A DNA stretch of 42,258 nucleotides from Legionellaceae bacterium (GTDB taxonomy: Bacteria > Pseudomonadota > Gammaproteobacteria > Legionellales > Legionellaceae), in the NCBI GenBank assembly GCA_018061965.1, contig JAGOTG010000015.1, forward strand, positions 14,701-56,958. Reading direction: 5' to 3'. A program made the position numbers and the translations under genes. The notes beneath the pieces were generated by a model. It was not told the DNA's origin, did not search any database, and saw only the letters and a list, made by a program, of their open reading frames with translations. Positions 1 through 9,316 of this stretch are shown here, piece after piece; position 1 is the first letter of the stretch; each line of letters starts with the position of its first letter.

Positions 1-1138
1 ATTGAATGAAGCTTTTTTCGGTGAGTTGGGGTTGATTGAGATAACCGCGGGCTAAACAGGTGCCGCCAATATAAAGTTCTCCAACTTCACCCTGAGTCAC
101 GGATTCCAGTTTTTCATTGAAAATAAAAGTTTGCATGGTTGGCCCGGGTTTGCCAATTGGGATAAACGACATGGTTGGGTCTATATTTTCCAACGTGATT
201 TTATGCTGCGCAATGGCCACGGTGGTTTCAGTGGGTCCATATTCATTAAAAAGAACGTGATCTTTAAAACGACTTAGCCAAGTATGACAATCTGAGGCAG
301 GTAGATTTTCACCACCTAAAATAATCGAACGTAAATAAGGTAAATGACCATGTTGAGGGGTGTGTGTATGGAGTAGTGTTTTAAAAAAACTAGGTGTGAT
401 ATTAATAAGATGAATTTTTTCGGTTTCCAAATAGCGTAAATAAGAATCCGGATCTTTTTTGACTTCATCCGAACAAATGACCAGCGTTGCTCCTAACATC
501 AATGGCGCTATAGAACTAGTAATCCCAAAATCAAAAATATAGTTACTCGAATAATCGACCACATGATTTTCAGAAAAATCCGTGTAGGCTTGAAACCATT
601 GGCAATAGTGAATGACGCTATGGTGTTCAATCATAACCCCTTTGGGTGTGCCGGTTGAACCGGATGTATAGACCACATAAGCCAAATTATCGCCGGTGGT
701 TTGTGAGCGTATTTTTTCAAGTTCTAATAACTGTTCAGAAGATGGGGTGGCATCATGATTGATAGAATCGAGATGCAGAATAGTTCCCTTAAATGATTCG
801 AACAGAGGTTGGTTAGTGACTGAGGTGACCAAAAGAGATGCCTCGCTTTCCTGCAATATCCACATTAATCGCTCGCTTGATTGGTTTGCGTCAAGCGGAA
901 CGTAGGCACTTCCCGATTTTAGCACGGCAAAAATTGCAATGATTTGCTCAATGGATCGCGGTAAACATAAGGCGATGCGCATCTCAGGTTTGGCGCCTGC
1001 TTGGAGCAATTGTAGCGCAAGGTGATTAGCACAATCGTTGAGAGTTTGATAGGAAATAGACTGTGGTCCACATTTAATAGCAATTGCTTCTGGAGTTTGG
1101 GCTACGCGTTGCTCAAACCAAGCGTGTATCACGTTCAT
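1..1138 (-). CDS. Nonribosomal peptide synthetase, adenylation domain (partial, runs off left edge)
   Basis: The frame is open from an ATG at 1138 to the window edge (about 379 codons) and encodes the N-terminal part of an NRPS adenylation domain, which activates an amino acid as aminoacyl-AMP. Visible are the A3 P-loop YTSGSTGTPKG, a FDFGITSS segment around the first specificity residue, the A5 motif NEYGPTE, and an ELYIGG...ARGYLNQP segment; the A7-A10 motifs and any carrier domain lie outside the window. The ATG overlaps the TGA of the upstream NRPS gene by 4 bp (ATGA), which implies translational coupling and places this protein third in the assembly line. The substrate cannot be stated safely from the sequence. 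Confidence 0.9.
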   Translation of the reverse strand, partial: MNVIHAWFEQRVAQTPEAIAIKCGPQSISYQTLNDCANHLALQLLQAGAKPEMRIALCLPRSIEQIIAIFAVLKSGSAYVPLDANQSSERLMWILQESEASLLVTSVTNQPLFESFKGTILHLDSINHDATPSSEQLLELEKIRSQTTGDNLAYVVYTSGSTGTPKGVMIEHHSVIHYCQWFQAYTDFSENHVVDYSSNYIFDFGITSSIAPLMLGATLVICSDEVKKDPDSYLRYLETEKIHLINITPSFFKTLLHTHTPQHGHLPYLRSIILGGENLPASDCHTWLSRFKDHVLFNEYGPTETTVAIAQHKITLENIDPTMSFIPIGKPGPTMQTFIFNEKLESVTQGEVGELYIGGTCLARGYLNQPQLTEKSFIQ

Positions 1139-4100
1139 GATATTGCTTCCTGTTGATTAAGACCAAGTCCGTCATCCTGAGGAGCTCGCGACGAATGATC
1201 TTCCATCATAATAATAGATATTAAATTTTCTCCAAGCTTTTTTTGAAAGGCAGGTATAAGATTAGTAGCAACCGTTATGAAAGGCATGTTTTGGTCATTG
1301 GTGCGGTGAAAAGCGATATCCAACGTATAAGGAATGACTCTAGCTGGATAAGCATAAAGTGGGATATCGCGTTTGGGTAATCCCAATAAATCGGTCGGAA
1401 GTGGCTGTTCGGGTTCTATCAAGAAATCATTGTGAATATTCACGTTAATAAAAAATTGCTGGGTTCTATCCGCAACAGCTAATGTTTTACAAGCGTTGAT
1501 AAGACTTTTGTTCAATTGAAATTTGGGAAAAGATTTGGCAAGCAAAGTTAACCCGATGCCGGTAAAAAAGGTTACCAACGGTTTTTTTATTTTAGGTTGT
1601 TTGCCAATAGCCGCAATTTTGACTAGGCTCGAAGCGCGCTGAAAGAGCGATGTTTCATAGGCGGATTGCTGGGCCTGGTTGGCTAAATCCACTAAGGTTG
1701 TTTGGTGATCTAAACTCAGTTTGAGAATATCCATTCGTAAAAAGCAACCCATGACATGGTCATATTGTGGTTCGTCACGCGTGGATTTGAGATGACTGAT
1801 TAATAATTTATGTGGTACGCAACTCAGATCTTGATTACAGCATTGAAATAATGCCAGGCTGGTTGCTGCGCATAATACATCATTTAATCCAACGCAGTGT
1901 TGAGCACAAAATTGGCTTAATTTTAAGCCAAACGATTCGGATACGGGGATATGTGTAGCGGCGATTGCACGATTTGCTACAACATATTGTGTAGGGACTA
2001 TAAATAAGCCGGTATCTTGTAAATAGTGTTTCCAAAAATCCTCGTCAGTACTGGCATGCTGCTGCACAGTGCTATTTTTATGCGTGATATAATGTTTGTA
2101 GTTTTGTAATAGCTCATGATTGTGCAATGTGGACCGTTGCGTAATAAAGAGATAGGCATTGGATAGTTCGCGAAAAAATATAGCCATGGAGCGTTCGTCT
2201 GCAATCAAATGTGACATGCAGATATGTAATTCAACTTGATCATTATTTAAATAATATAAATTGGCCCGTATCCACGGGGTATTGACGCGCCAAAATCTTT
2301 TGTAAAACAAATCAGCATAACGCTGAGAGAGATAAGACTCTGCTTCTGCATCGGAAAGATGCTGGAGAGAAGTGGTTATCCACTGTCGGAATTGCTTGGA
2401 TGGTTTGGTGCAAGGCGTTTGTAAAGGGTAAAAATGATGAATATGGTAAGAAAAAACATCTTGTTTATGTAAAACCCATTGTAAGGCCGCGTCCAAGGCG
2501 GTTTTGTCCAAAGATCCTTGAATTCGTTGGCGGTCCACCACATTATATTTTCTTAATTTGGGCTCTGCAAATTTCGTCACCCAATAGATGAATTGAAGTT
2601 CATGTAATGGGAGCACATCCGGATATTCTAAAGCCAGGGTGTTTTTTGTTTCTGCAGGGGGCGCTTGTTCCACGATTTTAGTGAATTGTTCAAGGGTAGG
2701 GGCATGATAAAGTGCATGCACATTCGTTGTTTTACCTAATTGCTCCGAAACTTTGGCAACGATGCGCGCTGCTAGAAGAGAATGCCCTCCTAATGCAAAA
2801 AAATTATCGTCCATTGCGATCTGTTTGATAGGCAGGGTTTCAACCCATAGCGCATGGACTTGGGTTTCTATGTCGGTTTTTGGACTGACACTATGGGGTT
2901 GTGAGTCTTTTTTTGGTAGGGTCGATAATTGTTTTCGATCGACTTTCCCATTGGGACTCAAGGGTAACTCATCAAGAAATTCATAGGCAGTTGGTAACAT
3001 ATATTTGGGCAAGCTTTCTTTGGCATATTCATGCAATGCTGTAATGCATTTTTTTTGCTGTGAGGCATCCAATTTATTTTGATTACTTAAATAAGCAATG
3101 AGGCGTAGGGGAATGTTCTCCTCTGCTTGGGCTACAACCACTACCTGGGAAATTTTTGCATAGCTGCTTAAAACGGCTTCAATTTCCTCTAATTCAATCC
3201 TATGTCCCAGTAATTTAATTTGATTGTCCACACGCCCCAAATATTCAATATTGCCATCTGTGCCATAACAACCGCGATCGCCCGTTTTGTATAAACGGGA
3301 AGCTTCGGCAAAGGGATCTGCAATAAAATGTTGGGCGGTTAATTCGGGTTGGTTGAGATAGCCCCGCGTTATACCCTTGCCGCCTATATAAATGTCTCCT
3401 TCAAGACCTGGACCGCATAGTTGTAAACTCTGATCTAATATATAAATTTCTACATGGTCTATTGCGCGGCCGATGCCTATTCTATTAGTCTTCTTAAGGG
3501 TTTTTTTGTCATAAACAGTCATGAAACTGGCCCATATGGTGGCTTCAGTTGGACCGTAAATATTGACTAAGGATACTTTTGGAAATAATTGACTATGCTC
3601 TACTACCAATTGCTCGGTGCAGATCTCGCCACCCACCATGATCCGCGATAAACTTCGCTCTTGATCACTGATAAATGCCATGCAAGAACGATAGATAGTT
3701 GGCGTGCATAGTACGTCGGATATTTTTTGATCTCGAATCAATGCATTGATATAAGAAGGTTCTAAAAAAAGCGTCTCATTCGGCAATACCAGCTTGCCAC
3801 CTTGGCTCAGAGTCCAATATATGCCAGCAAAAGATCCGTCAAAGGCGACAGACAATAGTAATAAAAGATTGGTGATCGGCTCGGAGGAAAATGCGGATAG
3901 GCTTGCAGTGGTTGCATTGACGACATTGCCGTGTTCTACAAGTACCCCTTTGGGTTGTCCGGTGGAACCCGATGTATAAATGACATAAGCCAGATCCTGC
4001 GATGAAACGGGTAAATCAATATTCATGCTGTTGTGTTTGGCAATGTTTTCTTGTTCTAGATCAAGGAAAATGGGTACCGCAGTTTTGGATTCAAAATCAC

Positions 4101-4569
4101 CCAACAAAGCGCTGTGCGTAATAAGAAATGCGGCATGGCTGTCTTCTAAAACAAAACTGATCCGACTAGCTGGATAAGACGGAGCAATGGGCACATAAGC
4201 GCCACCGGCTTTTAATACCGCTAAAAAACTAATAATGAGCTCAATAGAACGTGGTAGTTGGATGGCAACCAATGTATTCGATGCAACGCCAGCTGCTTTT
4301 AAATAATGCGCCAATTGATTGGCTTTCTGATTTAACTCAAAGTAAGTAAGTTCGGCAGAGTCACAGACTACGGCAATCCGTTCTGGATGACGAATAACTT
4401 GTGTTTCAAAGAGACTGTGCAAATTTTCTGTGCTCATTCCCTTAGGAGTCAGTGCTTTTTGTTTGACTTGTTTTGAGGAACGCCACAGTGACATCATATT
4501 TGAAGTGCTTAAGTGGATGATATTCAATAAAATACCGCAGTTTATGAAATGAAAGCAACACCATCTCAC
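1135..4569 (-). CDS. Nonribosomal peptide synthetase, A-T-C module
   Basis: Second NRPS of the operon, up to 1144 aa. Order of domains: adenylation (A3 YTSGSTGQPKG about residues 198-208, A5 NIYGPTEATIW, A7 YKTGD, A8 GRVDNQIKLLGHRIELEEIE, A10 PLSPNGKVDRKQL), carrier domain with the phosphopantetheine serine in FFALGGHSLLAARI (about 590), then a C-terminal condensation-like domain of roughly 450 aa. The condensation core reads SHLIADE instead of HHxxxDG: the second His and the Asp are kept, the first His is Ser. The condensation domain at the C-terminus suggests it serves the next protein. The start is uncertain: the longest frame opens with GTG directly after the upstream stop, while ATGs at 4497/4494 or 4437 fit the family better and none has a well-spaced Shine-Dalgarno. 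Confidence 0.9.
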   Translation of the reverse strand: MRWCCFHFINCGILLNIIHLSTSNMMSLWRSSKQVKQKALTPKGMSTENLHSLFETQVIRHPERIAVVCDSAELTYFELNQKANQLAHYLKAAGVASNTLVAIQLPRSIELIISFLAVLKAGGAYVPIAPSYPASRISFVLEDSHAAFLITHSALLGDFESKTAVPIFLDLEQENIAKHNSMNIDLPVSSQDLAYVIYTSGSTGQPKGVLVEHGNVVNATTASLSAFSSEPITNLLLLLSVAFDGSFAGIYWTLSQGGKLVLPNETLFLEPSYINALIRDQKISDVLCTPTIYRSCMAFISDQERSLSRIMVGGEICTEQLVVEHSQLFPKVSLVNIYGPTEATIWASFMTVYDKKTLKKTNRIGIGRAIDHVEIYILDQSLQLCGPGLEGDIYIGGKGITRGYLNQPELTAQHFIADPFAEASRLYKTGDRGCYGTDGNIEYLGRVDNQIKLLGHRIELEEIEAVLSSYAKISQVVVVAQAEENIPLRLIAYLSNQNKLDASQQKKCITALHEYAKESLPKYMLPTAYEFLDELPLSPNGKVDRKQLSTLPKKDSQPHSVSPKTDIETQVHALWVETLPIKQIAMDDNFFALGGHSLLAARIVAKVSEQLGKTTNVHALYHAPTLEQFTKIVEQAPPAETKNTLALEYPDVLPLHELQFIYWVTKFAEPKLRKYNVVDRQRIQGSLDKTALDAALQWVLHKQDVFSYHIHHFYPLQTPCTKPSKQFRQWITTSLQHLSDAEAESYLSQRYADLFYKRFWRVNTPWIRANLYYLNNDQVELHICMSHLIADERSMAIFFRELSNAYLFITQRSTLHNHELLQNYKHYITHKNSTVQQHASTDEDFWKHYLQDTGLFIVPTQYVVANRAIAATHIPVSESFGLKLSQFCAQHCVGLNDVLCAATSLALFQCCNQDLSCVPHKLLISHLKSTRDEPQYDHVMGCFLRMDILKLSLDHQTTLVDLANQAQQSAYETSLFQRASSLVKIAAIGKQPKIKKPLVTFFTGIGLTLLAKSFPKFQLNKSLINACKTLAVADRTQQFFINVNIHNDFLIEPEQPLPTDLLGLPKRDIPLYAYPARVIPYTLDIAFHRTNDQNMPFITVATNLIPAFQKKLGENLISIIMMEDHSSRAPQDDGLGLNQQEAIS

Positions 4570-7548
4570 CTATATCGGGCAATCTTGGATAATAGATACT
4601 AATGTGTCGCCAAAGCGTTTTTGAAAATCTGAGGTGAGTGGAGCGGTGATGATCAAAAATGGTAGGTTTTGATCATTATTTCGATGTAGCATAATATCAA
4701 AAATATATTCATCAAGAAAATTAGGATATGGGTGTAATGGAATAGGTTTATGAGTTAATCCTAGAAAATTTGGTTGAGTTGAGGGGGCGTTATTATTCAA
4801 AAAATTGTTGAGAATATTGATATTAATTAGAAGTTGGGTTTTCTTATCCCAAGCGACAATATTTTCACATGCTTCTATCCAATTAACGTTGATTTCTAAT
4901 TTTGGAAATAATTTGCGTAGGAAATTCAGCGAGCTGCGAATAAAAAGCTTTATGAGACGGTTGCCAGTTGTTTGAAGTTTCCCAATCGCACCTATTTTAA
5001 CAAGAAATGATGCGCGTTGATAAGTAGTAGTTTCATAAACAGATTGTTGAGATTGTTTGGCCAGGCTGAGTAAAGTTGGTTGGTTATTTAAATCGAGTTT
5101 GATGGCATCCATGCGTAAAAAACAGCCTATGACATGGTCATATAGTGGATCGTCTCGTGTGGATTTGATAATCCCAAAACATAGTTTTTGGTGTAAGTAC
5201 TGAGAGTCATATTGACAACATTGTAATAATGCCAGACTGACCGCAGCACTGATTACATCATTTAATCCCACATGATGGTTTGTGCAAAATTGCTGTAATT
5301 TTAAGGTGAATGACTCTGGTAATGGAATATGCGTTGCGATGGGACTGCCTTTTTTTAACCAAAATTGATGGGGAATAGGTAACAAACCGCTGTCTTGTAA
5401 ATATTTTTTCCAAAAAATTTGGTCAGTATGTGCATGATATTGCATAGCGTTATTCTGTTGTGCGGCATAATCTTGGTAAGACTCATGAGTGTCTAGAACA
5501 GGTAAGTGAGAGTTCTGCGCGAGAAGCAGATACATTTTCGAGAGCTCTTGAAAAAATATGGAGACAGATTTTTCGTCAGCAATCATATGTGACATACATA
5601 TTTGCAATTCGCTCTGATCATTTTTTAAATGATACAAATGAGCGTGTATCCAAAGTGTTTTATAGCGCCAAGTTTTTTTGTAAAATAGATTATTATAATT
5701 TTGTGTGAGATAGGGCTCAATTTCTGTGTCTGAAAGATGGAAAAGCGTTGTTTCTGTCCATTGTTTAGATTTTATGGATGGTAGAGTGCAAAGAGTCTGC
5801 AAAGGGTAATAGTGATGGATATGATAAGAAAAAACTTTTTGATTCTTAAGTACTAATTGCAATGCCAAATCTAAATTTTCTTTATACAAGACGCCTTGCA
5901 CTCGTCGACGACCGACGACATTACGGGTCATACCAGGAGAGTCGAAAACTTGAGAAAGCCAAAACATAAATGTGAAATCCGGCAATGGAAGTGCGTGCGC
6001 ATGCTTTGGAACCAACCTGGTTTTTTTCGCCGCAAGTGATGCTTGTTCCACAAGCTTTGAAAATTGTTCTATCGTGGGGGCACGATAGATATCTTGTAAA
6101 TGCATTTCTTTGCCGAGTTGCTGCGCAACTTTAACGATGATACGCGCCATAATTAGAGAATGCCCGCCTAATTCGAAAAAATTATCATTGATCCCTATCG
6201 TGTCATGGGACAGTTCTTCTGTCCAAATCTGGGTCAAAGATAATTGTGTCGCACTTAATTGAGATGTGTTGGGGGTAAGTGATGGGGTTATTACCGGAAG
6301 TGGCAGTGCTTTTCTGTCGATCTTGCCTGAGACTGTTTTGGGGAGTTGCTTTAATAAAGTAACGTTTTTAGGTACCATATACTCTCGGAGATATTTGGCT
6401 AAATGCTGAATGAACTTTGGTTTAGAAAATGCTTCCTCTGACAACCATGAGATATATGCGATCAATTGTTCATGGTGCACTGTCACGGCCCCTTCTTGAA
6501 TACCGGGAAAAGCCTGTATCTGTGCTTCGATTTCTTCTAGTTCAATTCTATAACCATGTAATTTAATTTGATTGTCCGTTCGACCAAAAATGATGAATTC
6601 GCCTTCTTCAGTGGTACATGCCAAATCGCCCACTTGATACAAACGATTTAGTAAAGCATTTTGACAACTCACAAACTTTTTACTCGTGAGCTCGGGATTA
6701 TTGATATACTCTTCTGCCAATCCAATACCACCGATATATAATTCCCCTTTTACATAAGGTGGTAGAATCTGCTGCTCTTCATCCATCACACGCATTTCGA
6801 TGTTGTGGATGGGGCGCCCAATGGTAATGGGCGTATTGGGCAGGATTTGTTTGGATGCGCACCAGACCGTAGCTTCGGTCGGGCCATACATATTCCATAG
6901 TACAGATGCTTTTTCCAATATGCGCTGCGCTAATGGTTTAGTGAGTGGTTCGCCACTACAGGCTGCTATCAAATTGAGTTGACTGGTCCATTCTAAATTA
7001 AGCAACATATTCCATCCGGAAGGAGTTGTTTGGATGAACGTAATGGGATAATTATTGAGTATTTCTGCTAAACTTAAAGGGTCTTTATGTTGGAGTTGAT
7101 TAGCAATAAAAACGCTTTTTTGCTGCCAAAATGGGAGATATATATCTATAACTGATATATCAAAACTAATGGTAGTGATGGCTAAGGCCAGAGCATGTTC
7201 TTCCTGCAACAAACATTGGCTCATACTCGTTAATAGATTGTGTAAGGCATGACGTGGAATTGCTACGCCTTTGGGTTTCCCAGTAGAACCAGAGGTGTAA
7301 ATAATATAGGCGATTCCAGAGGGTGTCGGTACATAATTTTCTAAACTGTCCTCCAAAAAGGATCGCGGCGAGGATAGCCTTTCGACCACATTAAACAAAG
7401 TACAGGGTAGTTCCTCGAACTGAGGGTGTGTATTGACATCATAAATCAATAGTTGGGGTTGGCTGTCTATAATGATCGCTCGTAATCGCTCTATTGGAAT
7501 AGAGGGATCTACTGGAATATAAGTGATGTCTAACCATTGCGTTGCCAA
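4570..7548 (-). CDS. Nonribosomal peptide synthetase, A-T-C module (main part, 5' end frameshifted)
   Basis: This is the main part of the first NRPS. The reading frame begins in the middle of an adenylation domain (ATQWLDITYIPVDPSIP, equivalent to the usual LAVLKAGAAYVPLDP region) and continues with A3 YTSGSTGKPKG, A5 NMYGPTEATVW, A7 YQVGDLA, A8 GRTDNQIKLHGYRIELEEIE, A10 KTVSGKIDRKAL, a carrier domain (FFELGGHSLIMARI, about residue 460) and a C-terminal condensation-like domain with the core SHMIADE (about 650; first catalytic His replaced by Ser). The missing start of the domain is in another frame at 7439-7807, so as sequenced the product is broken or needs a frameshift. Its stop abuts the next NRPS gene. 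The TTG at 7548 is only where the frame opens, not a believable native start. Confidence 0.85.
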   Translation of the reverse strand: MATQWLDITYIPVDPSIPIERLRAIIIDSQPQLLIYDVNTHPQFEELPCTLFNVVERLSSPRSFLEDSLENYVPTPSGIAYIIYTSGSTGKPKGVAIPRHALHNLLTSMSQCLLQEEHALALAITTISFDISVIDIYLPFWQQKSVFIANQLQHKDPLSLAEILNNYPITFIQTTPSGWNMLLNLEWTSQLNLIAACSGEPLTKPLAQRILEKASVLWNMYGPTEATVWCASKQILPNTPITIGRPIHNIEMRVMDEEQQILPPYVKGELYIGGIGLAEEYINNPELTSKKFVSCQNALLNRLYQVGDLACTTEEGEFIIFGRTDNQIKLHGYRIELEEIEAQIQAFPGIQEGAVTVHHEQLIAYISWLSEEAFSKPKFIQHLAKYLREYMVPKNVTLLKQLPKTVSGKIDRKALPLPVITPSLTPNTSQLSATQLSLTQIWTEELSHDTIGINDNFFELGGHSLIMARIIVKVAQQLGKEMHLQDIYRAPTIEQFSKLVEQASLAAKKTRLVPKHAHALPLPDFTFMFWLSQVFDSPGMTRNVVGRRRVQGVLYKENLDLALQLVLKNQKVFSYHIHHYYPLQTLCTLPSIKSKQWTETTLFHLSDTEIEPYLTQNYNNLFYKKTWRYKTLWIHAHLYHLKNDQSELQICMSHMIADEKSVSIFFQELSKMYLLLAQNSHLPVLDTHESYQDYAAQQNNAMQYHAHTDQIFWKKYLQDSGLLPIPHQFWLKKGSPIATHIPLPESFTLKLQQFCTNHHVGLNDVISAAVSLALLQCCQYDSQYLHQKLCFGIIKSTRDDPLYDHVIGCFLRMDAIKLDLNNQPTLLSLAKQSQQSVYETTTYQRASFLVKIGAIGKLQTTGNRLIKLFIRSSLNFLRKLFPKLEINVNWIEACENIVAWDKKTQLLININILNNFLNNNAPSTQPNFLGLTHKPIPLHPYPNFLDEYIFDIMLHRNNDQNLPFLIITAPLTSDFQKRFGDTLVSIIQDCPI

Positions 7549-7807
7549 AAACAGAGCGATGTGGGCTTCGGTCCAGACAGATGATCACTCTGCTATGAGT
7601 ATATTGATTGAGGAGTGATTTCCAATATAGGACATCTTGATAAAGCTGTTGATAGGTTAGTGATTGTTGGCTGGTTATGATCGCGATTTTATCCGGTGCA
7701 GCGCGTGTATGAGCGATAAATCTAGCGATGAGATCTTCTGTAACGACTAGTGTTTCTCCACGCACGGGTTGTGGCGCTGTCGTGATAGCGCGGCGCAATT
7801 TTGCCAT
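7439..7807 (-). pseudogene. N-terminal piece of the first NRPS adenylation domain (frameshifted)
   Basis: The frame starts with ATG at 7807, 3 bp after the spoVR stop, with a good Shine-Dalgarno (AGAGGT, 8 nt spacing). Residues 1 to about 83 are the true start of the NRPS (TSQQSLTYQQLYQDVLYW, then VIICLDRSPH, the family's RSxxM region). After codons near 7565 the frame turns to nonsense while the correct continuation (IALFLATQWLDITYIPVDP) lies in the next frame. The correct frame has a TGA at 7585-7587, so the shift lies between about 7560 and 7587. One extra base or two missing bases would explain it. It may be a true mutation, programmed frameshifting, or a sequence error; no slippery heptamer is evident. 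Confidence 0.8.
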
Positions 7808-7810
7808 TTT

Positions 7811-9316
7811 CTACACCTCTTTCGGCGGACAGTGAAACTCTGTAACCGTTTGTCCATCACTGGTCAATGATTTCAGGTTAACAGGAAATTGCCATAGCGT
7901 ATGTAGATGCTTTAAAACTTCATTCGTAGTATGAGGATGTAAGGGCATATTTTGATATTGCGTATGATGTAGCGTTAAATCGCGTGACCCATTCACATCT
8001 ACCAGAAACACTTGAATGTCCGGCTCGTTATGGCTTAAATTATACTGACTGGACAAAGCTTCACGAATGCGTTGATATCCTTCTTCATTATGAATAGCAC
8101 CAATATGCAAAGAGGGATGACGTTCATCATCCAGCATATGAAATAATTTGAGATCGCGAATGAGTTTTGGAGAAAGAAATTGTGCAATGAAACTTTCATC
8201 TTTGTAACAACGCATTGCGGTATCTAAAGTAGGTAACCAATCAGTATTGGCATGTTGTGGAAACCAGTGCTTGTCTTCTTCAGTAGGATTTTCGGCGATG
8301 CGACGGATATCTTGCATCATATGATAACCCAATGTGTAAGGATTGATCCCAGAAAAATGAGGGCTATTGTAGGCGGGTTGTGCGATGACCGAAGTGTGCG
8401 TTTGGAGAAACTCCAACATGAATTCGTCTGTAACCAATTTTGCATCGTAGAGATCATGCAATAACCGGTAATGCCAAAAGCATGCCCAACCCTCATTCAT
8501 GATTTTGGTTTGTTTTTGGGGATAAAAATATTGCGCAATTTTGCGTACGATGCGCACGATCTCGCGTTGCCAAGGCGCTAAGAGCGGGGCATTTTTTTCG
8601 ATGAAATATAAAATATTTTCTTGAGGTTCTGCTGGAAATTGTTGTTTCTGTTTGGTTTCAGCCAAATTTTTGCTTTTGGGCACGGTACGCCACAATTCAT
8701 TGACTTCCGATTGCAAATAATTCTCACGATTTTGTTGGCGAATTTTTTCTTCTTGCAGTGACAAAGGAGTAGGATGTTTATAGCGATCGACACCGTAATT
8801 CATGAGCGCATGGCACGCATCTAGTATGGTTTCAACGGCACCAATTCCGTGGCGTTCTTCGCACTCACTAATATAGTGCTTAGCAAACACCAAATAATCA
8901 ATGATGGCGTCCGCCGATGTCCACATTTTGAATAAATAATTAGATTTAAAAAATGAGTTGTGTCCATAGCAAGCATGTGCGATGACCAATGCCTGCATCG
9001 CCATTGTATTTTCTTCCATCAAATAGGAAACACAGGGATTAGAGTTGATCACTAATTCGTAAGCCAACCCCATGTGACCGCGTTGATAGCTTTTTTCTAT
9101 AGAGACAAATCGTTTTCCAAAAGACCAATGGGTGTAATTAATTGGCATTCCTGTCGAAGCATAGGCATCAATCATTTGTTCCGCAGAAATCATTTCAATT
9201 TGATTGGGATAAGTATCTAATTTGTAATCGCGAGCCAAATTTCCAATTTCACGGTCATAGGCTGCAATCAAATCAAATGTCCATTCCGAGCCAGTTGATA
9301 AGATTTTATCTGTCAT
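7811..9316 (-). CDS. spoVR: SpoVR family protein (YcgB-like)
   Basis: A 501-aa protein of the SpoVR/YcgB family, similar in length to E. coli YcgB (about 510 aa). Typical segments include WTFDLIAAYDREI near the N-terminus, a His/Glu-rich middle (NEGWACFWHYRLLHDL, then YNSPHFSGINPYTLGYHMMQDI) and the C-terminal QYNLSHNEPDIQVFLVDVNG. The biochemical role is unsettled; in Bacillus the family affects spore cortex, and in enterobacteria it belongs with yeaG/yeaH to the starvation regulon. Its ATG overlaps the yeaH stop by 4 bp (ATGA), and its own stop lies 3 bp before the NRPS start, so all are probably on one transcript. Confidence 0.93.
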   Translation of the reverse strand: MTDKILSTGSEWTFDLIAAYDREIGNLARDYKLDTYPNQIEMISAEQMIDAYASTGMPINYTHWSFGKRFVSIEKSYQRGHMGLAYELVINSNPCVSYLMEENTMAMQALVIAHACYGHNSFFKSNYLFKMWTSADAIIDYLVFAKHYISECEERHGIGAVETILDACHALMNYGVDRYKHPTPLSLQEEKIRQQNRENYLQSEVNELWRTVPKSKNLAETKQKQQFPAEPQENILYFIEKNAPLLAPWQREIVRIVRKIAQYFYPQKQTKIMNEGWACFWHYRLLHDLYDAKLVTDEFMLEFLQTHTSVIAQPAYNSPHFSGINPYTLGYHMMQDIRRIAENPTEEDKHWFPQHANTDWLPTLDTAMRCYKDESFIAQFLSPKLIRDLKLFHMLDDERHPSLHIGAIHNEEGYQRIREALSSQYNLSHNEPDIQVFLVDVNGSRDLTLHHTQYQNMPLHPHTTNEVLKHLHTLWQFPVNLKSLTSDGQTVTEFHCPPKEV

